64,000 bases of DNA from positions 1-64,000 of the forward strand of contig WIXG01000378.1 of the NCBI GenBank assembly GCA_009869945.1, read 5' to 3'. Under the pieces are notes generated by a model that saw only the letters and a program-made list of their open reading frames with translations, was not told the origin of the DNA and ran no database searches. The stretch's first letter is position 1; the number at the start of each line of letters is the position of its first letter. Origin of the DNA: Mesaphorura yosii (taxonomy: Eukaryota > Arthropoda > Collembola > Poduromorpha > Tullbergiidae). The translations under genes were made by a program, and so were the position numbers. Below, in pieces: positions 35,540 through 45,203 of this stretch.

Positions 35540-36452
35540 ATGGATTCCAATTATCACTACAACGCGGAGAATAACCGCCGAAATCGGGACCAGGTCTACA
35601 ACCACTACAACTATGATAACAGTGGGGAGAAGGAGACTGGCTCGGAGATCTACGTCATGGACAACACTGCCAGGCGGCCAGGATCAGCGTACAGGTAAGT
35701 CTTGCATAGTCTAAGAACGATTGGTCAGTCTGTCCAGTATATTGATTCTTTGATGTGATGTTACTCATAGTCATTATTCCTCCGTGCATCCTGCCGCCTC
35801 CGTCTCCGAGAAATCAGCAAATAAGCGAGGCGTGATGGTTGAGACGATGGCCGCACCCAATCCCTGTTGCCCAAATACGAAGGGTGTGTGTTGTCTTCTG
35901 GTCCTAATCAACCTCGGACTAATTCTGGTCACGTTAGGCTTCTCGATTGTGCTCCAGTTGTTCGACCCGCCATTCGTGTGGTAAGGTGGTAATTTATGGA
36001 AAACCTCATTCTCGTTGTCCATGGCTATAATAGCTAACTTGCTGTATGTCAGGTACTGTGGGATCCTCTTCTTAATCGTTGGCTTTATCGCACTCATCGC
36101 TAGTCTCATCTTTTGTGTGCACCTTTGCCGCGAGTCGCGTCGAGAACGTGCCGCAGCGCAAGCCCAACCCGGTGAACTGTACTGGACTCACCACTGGCAA
36201 AAACGGATTGATCTACCTGGCGGAGGCCGCAGCAGTCGCAAGTCGAATCGCACCGAGTCGGTTTACTCCATCAACGAGCGGAATAACACGATTCAGGATT
36301 ACGAGAGCAATTTGGGAAGCCAGCATCAGGCGCCGCCACAGAGACCGCAGCGACATCACAGCCAACGCCACCAACAGCAGCAGCAACGCAATGACGAATA
36401 TGACGACAGGAATATGACTCCAATTCACAGTGTTGCAAAGTACCGCACTTAA
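35540..36452 (+). CDS. Two-TM membrane protein of unknown function
   Basis: Three exons in phase: 35540-35694, 35771-35980 and 36053-36452 (254 aa). The N-terminus is hydrophilic and Asn/Tyr-rich (MDSNYHYNAENNRRNRDQVY). A Cys-rich lead (NPCCPNTKGVCC) runs into TM1 (LVLINLGLILVTLGFSIVLQ), a very short loop (LFDPPFVW) and TM2 (CGILFLIVGFIALIASLIFC). A basic segment (CRESRRERA) and a long polar Gln/His/Arg-rich cytoplasmic tail end the protein. The hairpin topology with both ends cytoplasmic is predicted from this pattern, and the Cys residues beside the membrane are possible palmitoylation sites. I do not recognise the family. The gene is convergent with PUS3, and their 3' ends probably overlap. 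Confidence 0.78.
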
Positions 36453-36502
36453 ATCTAAGTCTATTAGTTTTAACGCTTTAATCATCTCCAGTCTCCAGTT
36501 GT

Positions 36503-36508
36503 TTTATT
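36503..36508 (-). terminator. Poly(A) signal of PUS3 on the minus strand
   Basis: AATAAA on the minus strand, 153 bp past the PUS3 stop codon and inside the 3' UTR of the convergent two-TM gene. Confidence 0.5.
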
Positions 36509-36631
36509 TGTATATTCAGTACAAATGATCATCTTTAGCTTTAGTTTAAGTTAAACACAAGTTACATTTTTCACTAATGACTAATTTGGTCCAGTCAAGT
36601 AATTTATACGTATCGCATCGACAAGTTAACC

Positions 36632-36637
36632 AATAAA
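36632..36637 (+). terminator. Poly(A) signal of the two-TM gene
   Basis: AATAAA on the plus strand, 180 bp past the two-TM gene's stop codon and 24 bp short of the PUS3 stop codon. Confidence 0.55.
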
Positions 36638-36660
36638 AGTCCACAATTAATACAATTCTA

Positions 36661-38333
36661 TCAAGATTTTTCGGTCGGGCCGTCCAGTAACTTTTGATAG
36701 GTCTTGGCCTTCGTTCCCATCACCAAAGCATTCAAATGTTCGTTCTTCCATCGATTCGACTGCGGCCATTTCTTATCACCCTCTGCCGAATTTTGGATAT
36801 CTTTCTCCAGTTGCTTCTTCAAATCGTTCATCATCTCTGCGACAATCGTGGCTCTGTACATTGGACACGAAGAATGTTACCCGGATCCAGAGTGCAAAAT
36901 CTATAAACGCATAATGCATCGGCTTTTCGTCTTACTTAACATCGTGTTGTACCCAGATCGCTTGAAAACAGCTCAGTGTAAATTCTGTATCATCATAGGT
37001 CCATTCTTTAATCTCGTCACCGTGGTCCACGTCAAATAGCACCAATGGAAAGTCCACAGCCATCGCGTACTGCGGTTTCCTTCAAATTTCATAGTTGAGT
37101 AGTAAGTAAGTAGAACTTGAGACAAATAAGGCAGAGAGTGGAAACTTACTTTGGATGGGCTTTAATGTCAAGAAGTTGTGGAATCAACGATGGAGCCTCA
37201 AGCTTCTTCCCGATAAGTATAAGAATGGCAACAATGCAACGGATTTGATGCCATACAAAAGACGAGCCCTGAATTGTCATCACGTACAGTGTCGAAGGAC
37301 ACGAGTCGACCTTTTCCAGGTTCACGCTTAGAACCGTGCGAACGGTGGACTTTTGCTCGCCGCCATGTGTCCTTCGGAATTGTGCTGTTTCAAGCTTACA
37401 GAAATTGCGAAAGTCGTGATAACCAACCAGCTGCTGGGCTGCTGTTTGCATTGCCTCCACATCCAACTCGGGCGCCTCCGGAAAGTAATATTTGTATGTC
37501 CTCCGTTGGCAATCGAACCGAGCGGAGAAGTCGGCTCGCACTGGGGCCCAAGCGAGAACTCGAATGTCACGTGGAAGCAGGCGGTTAATCATCCGGCAGA
37601 ACAGTAACTCCTTTACGTTCGAAGTTCCATTCGCTTCAGCTGCTGCCCGTTGTTCTATCGACCAGTTTTGCGGTAGAATCACCCCAAGCCCCACAGTAGC
37701 ATTGCACCGAACATCGAGTGATATGACTTGAGTAAATGCAGACACGCCTTTGTCTGTCCGACCACACCGATGATAGTTGCTCGTAGCCCTAGATTCGATC
37801 AGCCTGGCCTTGATCAGCGCCTCAAACAGATATGTTTCAATTGTCTCGTCGGAATCCTCCTGAGCAGCGAGCCCTTGGTAAGCCCAGCCCAAGTACGCGA
37901 CCTTCAGTGCGATATGGCGTTTAGGACATTTCTCGAAATCAAAAGGCCGATCTTGTTTCTTCTTTTTTATGGGTGGGTACGCCTGCAAGACTCCCGATTG
38001 TTGGCCGATTCCAGGCTTTGCAAGATCGATTGCCATTGACGTGTCCAATGAATCCTCGTTGTATTTTTGCAGGTGACAGATTTTTCTTTTAAGAATGATG
38101 TTCCTCAGTTGCTTGACATGCGTACGGAGCCTCCGAATCTTCACGTACAGCTCCTCGCGGGAAAGGGTTTCGAGGTTCACGTTTTCAGAAGATAAGGAGT
38201 TGTTTAGCGCAAACTGGGGATCTCCGCCGGCACTGCTTTGGACTTCATCTTCGAGATCGAGACTGTTATCATTGGCAGAACTTCCATCAAGGTCCATTTC
38301 AGCGGGGGTCACCGTGTCTGTCGTCGCAGCCAT
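36661..38333 (-). CDS. PUS3: tRNA pseudouridine(38/39) synthase PUS3
   Basis: Three exons: 37150-38333, 36936-37079 and 36661-36853 (506 aa; human PUS3 is 481). The start is the ATG in an ACCATGG context giving MAATTDTVTP. An acidic N-terminal part is followed by a coiled helix (EELYVKIRRLRTHVKQLRNI), as in other PUS3/Deg1 proteins. The TruA-type catalytic domain holds the catalytic Asp in NYHRCGRTDKGVSAF, then FSARFDCQRRTYKYYF, HDFRNFCKLE and SSFVWHQIRCIVAIL. The end (KAKTYQKLLDGPTEKS) matches the PUS3-specific RTYKPLMDRP tail, which separates it from PUS1. The enzyme converts U38/U39 of tRNA anticodon arms to pseudouridine in cytosol and nucleus. All motifs are intact. Confidence 0.94.
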
Positions 38334-39302
38334 GGTCAGTCGTAGATAATTAGACTTTTCGACTTTCGGACTCCTCGGCGCACGTATAAAATCGTGTCTC
38401 GCGTAATCGTCAACACCAACCTGTGATCGTGTCCACACATTCAGATTTCGATTTCAACATGTCCTACTGATCCACCAAACACACCAAATTGGCTGGATCA
38501 ATCCAAAATCAATAACTGTTATCAGTTATTCCAGGCTTCTACTGTCCAGATTCCAGATACGCGCACGTTCACATCCAATGCACAATGTGACATACTCCAA
38601 ATTGAAATTGACGGCAAAAGATTTGAAACTGCATGCACAAAGTACGAGTGAAGCTTTCTCTTCTGATGTTGACCTTAGCATAAGCACAAGAATGTAATGA
38701 CTCAGCTTAGTAAATCCTTGAAGAGTTTGGTTTGTTGTAAGTTGTAACGTACGAGTACAAGTATTTAGTGTGTAGAACATTCCATTATTACATTACTGCA
38801 CCCTCTATTCACATTACCTGGTCTGACGCAAACGTAGCATTGTTGCTTTAGTCGTTACGAGATTTTATAACGTCCGTCCTTTAAGTGCAACCTTTTAGTT
38901 TATCGTTATTGTTCTCTTAGCTGTTAATTGCAGTTAACGTTGCAGTCGCATTTTCGCATGACGCAATAATTACGGATCGCTCAACGGTTCCCCTTTAAAC
39001 ATGTCATAAGGAAGTTATTCGCATTGAGTTATTGGAATCGAATTGACAAGACTGACTCCAGCCCAGGAAGAAGCCGTTAGGCAATTGAGTCACTTGAAAT
39101 TGTATAGGTAAGAATTTATTAGACTGTTGATATTGTTCACACCTCTAGTAATCACTCTTATCATTTGAGTAGGTCCAAATCCAAGCCAAGAAGTGTCCTC
39201 CTATTAAGTTCGTAATCCACCCTCGACTGGTAATCGAGAACGAGCTTCACCTAGAAGATAAGGACACAGGACTGACAGGACTGAATTCTAACCCTGGACA
39301 CG
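38334..39302. other. Divergent region between PUS3 and tetraspanin
   Basis: About 970 bp containing the PUS3 5' UTR and the tetraspanin promoter and 5' UTR. No additional coding exon is recognised. Confidence 0.5.
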
Positions 39303-39986
39303 ATGGGGAAGCTGGACGGATGTGGCAGATGCATGAAATACAGCCTGTGCTTGGCCAACTTGATAATCCTGCTCGGAGGAATTGTACTGATTGTCATTGG
39401 AAGCATAAGCATCTACGACCAGACTGTATTTGAAGATCTAATTGAAGATGGCCTGTACCAGAGTGCGTCATTCGTCGTGCTTGGTGTTGGAATCTGCCTT
39501 ACAATCTTCGCGTTCTTGGGCTGCTACGGGGCGCTTAAGGAGGTCAAGTGTTTCCTGATCATGTACATCATTGTCTTGCTCATCTTCTTCGTGGTCTTAC
39601 TGATTGGCGGGCTCCTGGCCTTCGTCTTCACTGCGAAGGGCGAGTATGTCGAGCAACACCTGAAGGACACTCTGGATGATCTGACAAAGCGCGAGACATG
39701 GGACGTGGTTCAACAGATGTTTGAGTGCTGTGGGGTCCAGAACTGGAAGGACTGGGATCTGCTTCTGACTCGAGCAATGGACAGGGTACCGGCCAGCTGC
39801 TGCCGCAGTCGGGAGCCGGAGTACTCGTGCCAACGTTACCCGACTGCTCTCAACACCTGGGACGAAGGTTGTCTGACAAAATTCCGTCGCGGTGCACACC
39901 TCGTCGGGGCCGTAGGGGTTGTCGTGGCCTTGATGAGCCTCCTTGGCCTCATTTTCTCATTCTGCCTGTTTAAGAGCATCAAATAG
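39303..39986 (+). CDS. Tetraspanin
   Basis: A single-exon gene of 227 aa, the usual tetraspanin length. Four hydrophobic segments lie near residues 13-35, 54-75, 83-110 and 200-225. The large extracellular loop carries the hallmark CCG (FECCGVQNW), then PASCC, YSC and EGC, giving six loop Cys. Juxtamembrane Cys (GCGRCMKYSLC) are likely palmitoylation sites. Tetraspanins organise membrane protein microdomains and bind integrins or receptors. Which subfamily this belongs to cannot be told. The absence of introns is unusual for the family and could reflect retroposition or intron loss. Confidence 0.93.
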   Translation: MGKLDGCGRCMKYSLCLANLIILLGGIVLIVIGSISIYDQTVFEDLIEDGLYQSASFVVLGVGICLTIFAFLGCYGALKEVKCFLIMYIIVLLIFFVVLLIGGLLAFVFTAKGEYVEQHLKDTLDDLTKRETWDVVQQMFECCGVQNWKDWDLLLTRAMDRVPASCCRSREPEYSCQRYPTALNTWDEGCLTKFRRGAHLVGAVGVVVALMSLLGLIFSFCLFKSIK

Positions 39987-40392
39987 GCAGTTTAGAGCAA
40001 GGAACGCATATCAGAAAGAACCAAGCCAGCAGCCGCCGCCAGTAATCTCAAGCAAGAGATTAGAATCAATGCTTTATCTTTATCTTATCATACAAGATTT
40101 AATTCTTGATTCTGTTCTTATTTGTTATCTCTTCTCGCATCGTATTTTTAATTTTATGGGTTTATTGACTCCGGAATCAAAACTGCCTTTCGTTCCAATT
40201 CGACATTTGTTCACGATTTTGTAAATTATTTTTATACAATTTTTATTTGTGTATTCTAGCAATTAGTTAGCGGTAAGTCTACTTAATCCGAGTGTCTTAC
40301 ATGTAAAAGATTGCCTTAAACATGACAATTATGAATTGTACGCAATCCGTCCAAGATTAGTAGTACGATAGGATCTGAACTGAAATTATTAG

Positions 40393-40398
40393 AATAAA
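40393..40398 (+). terminator. Poly(A) signal of the tetraspanin gene
   Basis: AATAAA about 405 bp past the tetraspanin stop codon; a second, overlapping AATAAA-type hexamer follows within 10 bp. Confidence 0.5.
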
Positions 40399-40852
40399 TG
40401 TAATAAAATTATGTCTTAATTCTTCGACTGCTGGAGTTCCCGAGTGCTGGATGTGCCGGCAACTGGCTCTCTAGCTGTCTCTGTAACTTTGCGTTTGCTT
40501 GATTGGGGCTGGCGGTTATTCTTGTTAGATTCAGTCATAAGTCATGTGAATATCAACCCCACGCCCCATGCATATCGTCTGGAGTTCTGAGCATTCACAG
40601 CCTTTCTTTCATTGTGTGTCGTATCTACGCCCGTTCCTTCCCAATTCCGTAGTCATAAAATTCGCAAAACTCGTAATATGTTTATACACCACGGAACTGG
40701 AACGGTTAATGTGCGATTGTGGACTAAATTGCTTGGTGATTGGGAACTCCCCCCATTGTCTTCAAAAGACACAAAACCTGCTGCTCGCCACTTTACTTTA
40801 GGAAATAGAAATTTCGACATTATTGCAATTTCTCCGAATTTTTCAAGCAACC
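40399..40852. other. Intergenic spacer
   Basis: About 450 bp between the tetraspanin 3' end and the 3' end of the minus-strand zinc-finger gene. No gene is recognised. Confidence 0.45.
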
Positions 40853-40858
40853 TTTATT
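40853..40858 (-). terminator. Poly(A) signal of zinc-finger gene A
   Basis: AATAAA on the minus strand, 141 bp past the stop codon at 40999. Confidence 0.55.
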
Positions 40859-40998
40859 TTGGCCCAATTTTTGGCGTTCTTGAACACACTTACATGATTT
40901 GCTTACGTAAGTTTCATAAAATACAACCCATAATTCGTAGACTGACTGACAAAGACAAAATCTGAACTAGAGTTATTAGGACTCTTTAATTAAGGCTT

Positions 40999-42820
40999 TT
41001 AAAGGAGTGGAGACGCAGGTAAGCCTCTGAAACCCGTCGTGCTCGTGGCCTTGTCTCCGGGCTCCGGCGAGTATGTGTAAGGTTTGGTACCTCTCGAAAG
41101 AGCCATGGCAATTTCAGGAGCATGAAGTCTTTTTATGTGCTTCATGATTGTATCTTGGCGTATAGATCGAGTTGCACAAAATTTGCAGTGGTATGGCTTC
41201 TCTCCAATGTGACGTCTGACATGATGTTTCAGCTTGTCACTCCTTTTGAAACTTTCTGTACAAAATCTGCATTGATACGGTCTCTCTCCTGTGTGACTTC
41301 TGATGTGCTGCCTCAGGCCGTCACTCCTTCGGAAAGTTTTAGAGCAATAATCACAATAATATCGTTTTCCTAAGCTAGAGCTACGAGACGCACTACGTTT
41401 CCGTTTCCTGCTTTGAGTTTGAGCATGAGAATCATTAAAGCCAAAGCGACTGCCAAATGATGTGCAAGCATGTTGTTTTTCTTCAGCAGGGCGTTGTTCA
41501 TGGTTCAGGAGACTCTGGCTTGGTATCCGTGGTGCATCTTCTAACAGAATCAGTTCGGTCTGCATGTCCGGCAGATCTGACTTCTGAATTATCGTAGTCA
41601 TCCTTCGCCGGTGCTGCCACTGAACAAGTTCCGGGATGAATATGGTCGCGTCTGAATCATAATCCGCAGCCTCCAACTCAGACGTGTGCGCGTGTTCATG
41701 ACTTTCATGGCTAAGGGAGTTCGATATGATAAGTGGTTCAGTTGTCACTTCACTGTTTCTATTATCGTCTTCTGTTCCAGAGATTATTTCTTCTGTTTCT
41801 TCTTCCAGCAGACTTTCTGGCGTGGTCAATGGGTTTTGCATTAGTGACGTTTTCAAATTCGCGCTCGGGCTTCGATTTTCCGTCGTCGGGGCATTCTTCT
41901 CTTCCAATACTGAGATCCCCGAATCTGAGTCCGGAACGGCAGGCATTGAGCTGAAATAAGCATACACTACAATGTCTTGCAGACCAAACTGACAATGCTT
42001 AACTACCATTACCAACAGCGACTGCTTGGTGTCCCATTCTTTGACAAATCTTCATGAGACTGCAACTGATCGTTAATTCCCTGAAAACTGATTCCTGCAC
42101 TTTCAGCCAGTGACATAAATGAAATTCCTTTCAGCTCGGCAACATAGGCAGTGAGTCTGGATTAGAAAGAAGACAAAGTTAACAAGCAAAACCCGCATCC
42201 TCCGTTAATTTATCTCAGGTGAAACCTACCTCTCGGGTTCAGGATCACTTCCAGGAGATTCCGGGCTGTTTGATCTTGCTTCAGAACCTCCATGTGCATT
42301 TCCATTTCCAATAGTATTTACAGTGTCCAGAATCGTATTTGCCCCCAAGACACGGTGTAGTGTCCATTTATGAATGTTTAACTCTGCTCGGGTGGGGAAG
42401 GCTCTTGCTGAACTTTCTGTCTGACAAATTCTGCACATGAACCAGGCTTCGAATATGCGACCCATGTTGACGCAATCAGCATACAAATTGAATTGGCAAA
42501 GACACTGATCAGAAATATACACACATTTTAGTCTTCAGATCTCTGACACTTCTCTGTCTAGCCCACAGAACTGTGGGATCTGAATCGTTTGCGAAGTAGA
42601 GAGAATTAAGGTTTTCTTTCTCAGTCAACCACGCACGCCAGTAATCGATTCGCAATTTTAAGCACAAAGAAAATCTTCTGTATTGCTCGTGTTGCTGATG
42701 CGGGTGCGTTGATTTTATGTGATCAACCAGCTCGCTCAAGAGGAGCTGAGAATTTGCAGGGACAATATTTACACTGTCCTTCGAAGTGCAGCCTGAAATG
42801 AGTACTGAGGTCCAAAACAT
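40999..42820 (-). CDS. C2H2 zinc-finger protein A (5' end unresolved, two apparent frame shifts)
   Basis: The 3' exons are clear: 42230 up to about 42504-42522, 42013-42156 and 40999-41950, joining in phase. They encode a lone finger (FMCRICQ ... LNIHKWTLH), an acidic linker with SSRCC-SMPAVPD across the last junction, a basic stretch (RKRKRS) and three C-terminal fingers: YYCDYCSKTF, YQCRFCTESF and YHCKFCATRS. It is presumably a DNA-binding nuclear regulator. Further 5', an open frame at about 42523-42820 encodes LVDHIKSTHPHQQHE and WRAWLTEKENLNSLYF. It stops just before the next exon in a +1 frame, and no intron longer than 20 bp fits between them. A CxxC half finger (QCKYCPCKF) also lies one frame away from its His half. 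These could be assembly indels, undetected exons or decay. Confidence 0.6.
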
Positions 42821-42833
42821 GCAAAAGTTGGGC

Positions 42834-42839
42834 TTTATT
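42834..42839 (-). terminator. Poly(A) signal of zinc-finger gene B
   Basis: AATAAA on the minus strand, 189 bp past the stop codon at 43028 and only 14 bp before the first ATG of the downstream zinc-finger frame. Confidence 0.5.
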
Positions 42840-43027
42840 TCATGTTTATATCTACAATGGCATTATAAATTACAGAACTAACAGAACTAATAGTTAACAA
42901 AACACTTAAGTATCCCTGCGTACACCTGTAATCTGAACATTCTTTGGTAAATATCGATATTGAGAATCGGAACTGTCGGACAGAGGCCTTGATTGAGATT
43001 TTGAATTAACGATTGAGGAATTAAAAT

Positions 43028-44185
43028 TCAGAACGTTGCTTGGTCAAGAGCAACTGCATGAACTTTGGTCTTGTGACACACATACGACCCGAAAGAAGTG
43101 AAGTCTTGTTCGCACAAATCGCACCAGTATGGTTTCTGCCCAGCGTGTGTTCTCAAATGAGAGATCAGAGCCTCGTTCGAGGTGAAAATATTGTTGCAGA
43201 AATTGCAGTGGTATCCATCGGTATCTACATCAGTACCTGGCACGAGTAACTTGGCCCCTGATTTATTCACTGGAATCTTACGGGTGGAGTCTGTCAGTTT
43301 TCTTCGCTTTCCAGGATAATTTGACGTAGCTTCCTTTGGTATTTTTGTGCTCTTGAGCGTAGTACCGGGTTGGTGTTGGTTTTGATGCTCTCGACGAATG
43401 TGATGCATCATTCCAGCGTGGTTGGAGAACCTCTCCGGGCAATACTTGCATTTGTACGGTTTTTCCCCAGTATGCATTCTTGTATGGGAATTTAGGGTGA
43501 ATTTGTTGGGAAACATTTTGCTGCAGTATTCGCAGGTGTATGGCAAATCACTGTGCTTTGCGCTGATGTGATACTCCAGGCCAGCGGAAAACTGAAAGCG
43601 TTTTTGGCAAAAACCACAAGTGAATGGTGCTTCGCCGGAGTGAATTCGTTCGTGGCCGGTGAGTCCAGCCTGGCTCGTGTAGCGTTTGCCACATTCTTTG
43701 CACATGAATGGTTTCTGAACGGTAGCGCTGGTCTCCGGTAGAACATCTGCAAAAGAAACGTACAACAATCAGTGATGAATTATTTGTCTGATGATAAGCA
43801 GATGCTGTAGAAATCACTTACACTCAATTGTATTTGACACTTGTGTGTGCGGAAGTTTGGGTAAGTTTCGCTGTTTCTTCGATCGCCTTGGTTGGTGCGG
43901 AACAATCAGATTTTCTGCTTCCACATTCATGATGGTGTCGTTCTTTTTGGGCCTACCACGTTTGCGTCTTTGTGGTTCTATTGAGCTCGTTTGCCTCAGA
44001 AACGCCTGATCTACTGTATCAAAAGTTGCCTGCGTTGGAGATGCTTCAGACTCACTATTCTCCAGCATGGATTCAACATAGCTTTGGAATGAACCAGCAG
44101 TGAATAAATCCAGTCTATCTTCATCAGCTATTGGCTCCGTTTTGGGTTTTTTCTTAGCTTTCGGTAATTTGGTTTTCACGTTCAT
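43028..44185 (-). CDS. C2H2 zinc-finger protein B with AT-hook-like motif
   Basis: Two exons, 43822-44185 and 43028-43746, join in phase to give 360 aa. The N-terminal half is Lys-rich and acidic with an AT-hook-like KRGRPKKND. The C-terminal half has six C2H2 fingers: FMCKECGKRY, FTCGFCQKRF, YTCEYCSKMF, YKCKYCPERF, then after a linker of about 60 residues YHCNFCNNIF and YWCDLCEQDF. TGEKPYK-type linkers join some fingers, which indicates sequence-specific DNA binding. The target is unknown. It lies in tandem with zinc-finger gene A, about 200 bp upstream of it, and may share ancestry. The ATG at 44185 is the first in the frame, but an additional 5' exon cannot be excluded. Confidence 0.82.
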
Positions 44186-44878
44186 CTCGAACCTAGATCA
44201 GTGAATATTTGACAATTTTCATTAACTGTGATTAACAGAAATATCAAAATTACCGAAAATGAACGTTAGTCTAAACTGCCTAGCATGCGTGAGTATGAGG
44301 AATCAAGCCTAGTGTCTATTCTTGTTAATTAAAATAACTTCTAAGCTAATAGGATGTAATAGAAGCACCTATTTTTTTATGTACCTTTCCTCGTCGTCAA
44401 CTGAATTGTTGCTTAAACTGACTGTGGGTTCTTCTGTTGGATTCGGCCTTGCTCATCACCGTGAATCTGATGAAAATTCTAGACGCACGGTGCTACGTGC
44501 TGCTGTGCAGTGAAGTCTGGTATCAGAATTATTCAACTAATCAAGCCTTGACAATTAATGCATACACAACGAACACCACGAATTAGAAAGTATTTCGGAG
44601 CCCGAATTGTGGATTTGAAGGAGTTTTGGTTCAAGAACGCGCCGTCAACAACTTCAAACTTGACTTGTCTCAACCTGAGAGGACTTGTAAGATGAATCTC
44701 CAGGCTCAGGACTGTCATGCTGGGAGAAGAAGTAAGCTCAGCGGTGAGAAAACTCGATTTAACGTGTGATCAGAAGGTAATGGTAATTACAATTTAATCA
44801 ATTCTTGTACAGAATTCTGTGAAGAAGAATAAAGAGGCAGACTGAAGGCCCTCTGAAGGAACTTGACTTTCATTCCAA
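44186..44878. other. Intergenic region before the minisatellite
   Basis: About 700 bp upstream of zinc-finger gene B. No coding exon with family features is seen. Confidence 0.45.
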
Positions 44879-44998
44879 CTGTGACGAGAACTGTGACGAG
44901 AACTGTGACGAGAACTGTGACGAGAACTGTGACGAGAACTGTGACGAGAACTGTGACGAGAACTGTGACGAGAACTGTGACGAGAATTGTGACGAAAA
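44879..44998. repeat. 12-bp minisatellite, nine exact copies plus one variant
   Basis: The unit CTGTGACGAGAA is repeated nine times without change from 44879 to 44986. A tenth, diverged copy (TTGTGACGAAAA) ends at 44998. Since 12 is a multiple of three, the repeat is open in several frames, giving a TVTR repeat on one strand and a VTVL repeat on the other. It sits in the spacer between zinc-finger gene B and the Myb/SANT-like gene, and no flanking exon uses it. Exact copies suggest recent expansion. Confidence 0.95.
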
Positions 44999-45203
44999 GC
45001 ATTTTAATTCGCTCCCAAAATACGCGTGTCATTGTTCATCAGATTTTGGCGATATGGCTCCATAAACTGAAGTAGTTGCGTTTGGCAATGAAAAGACGAA
45101 GGTATTATTACGAGAATGAGAAGGTTAAATGATTACAAAATCCAATAATATAATTGTTACATAAAGTAGAGTAAGAGTTGTCTAGTTGTTCTATTTCTAA
45201 GTA

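Noticed and set aside
38334..38438. Longer N-terminus of PUS3
   Set aside because: The frame is open upstream to 38438 but contains no ATG there; the ATG at 38333 has a strong context and fits family length.
44879..44998. CRISPR array
   Set aside because: The repeats are 12 bp, directly adjacent and without unique spacers, in a eukaryotic genome.
44863..45075. TVTR-repeat open frame as a gene
   Set aside because: It exists only because the 12-bp minisatellite is 3n long; no start context, domain or exon partner supports translation.
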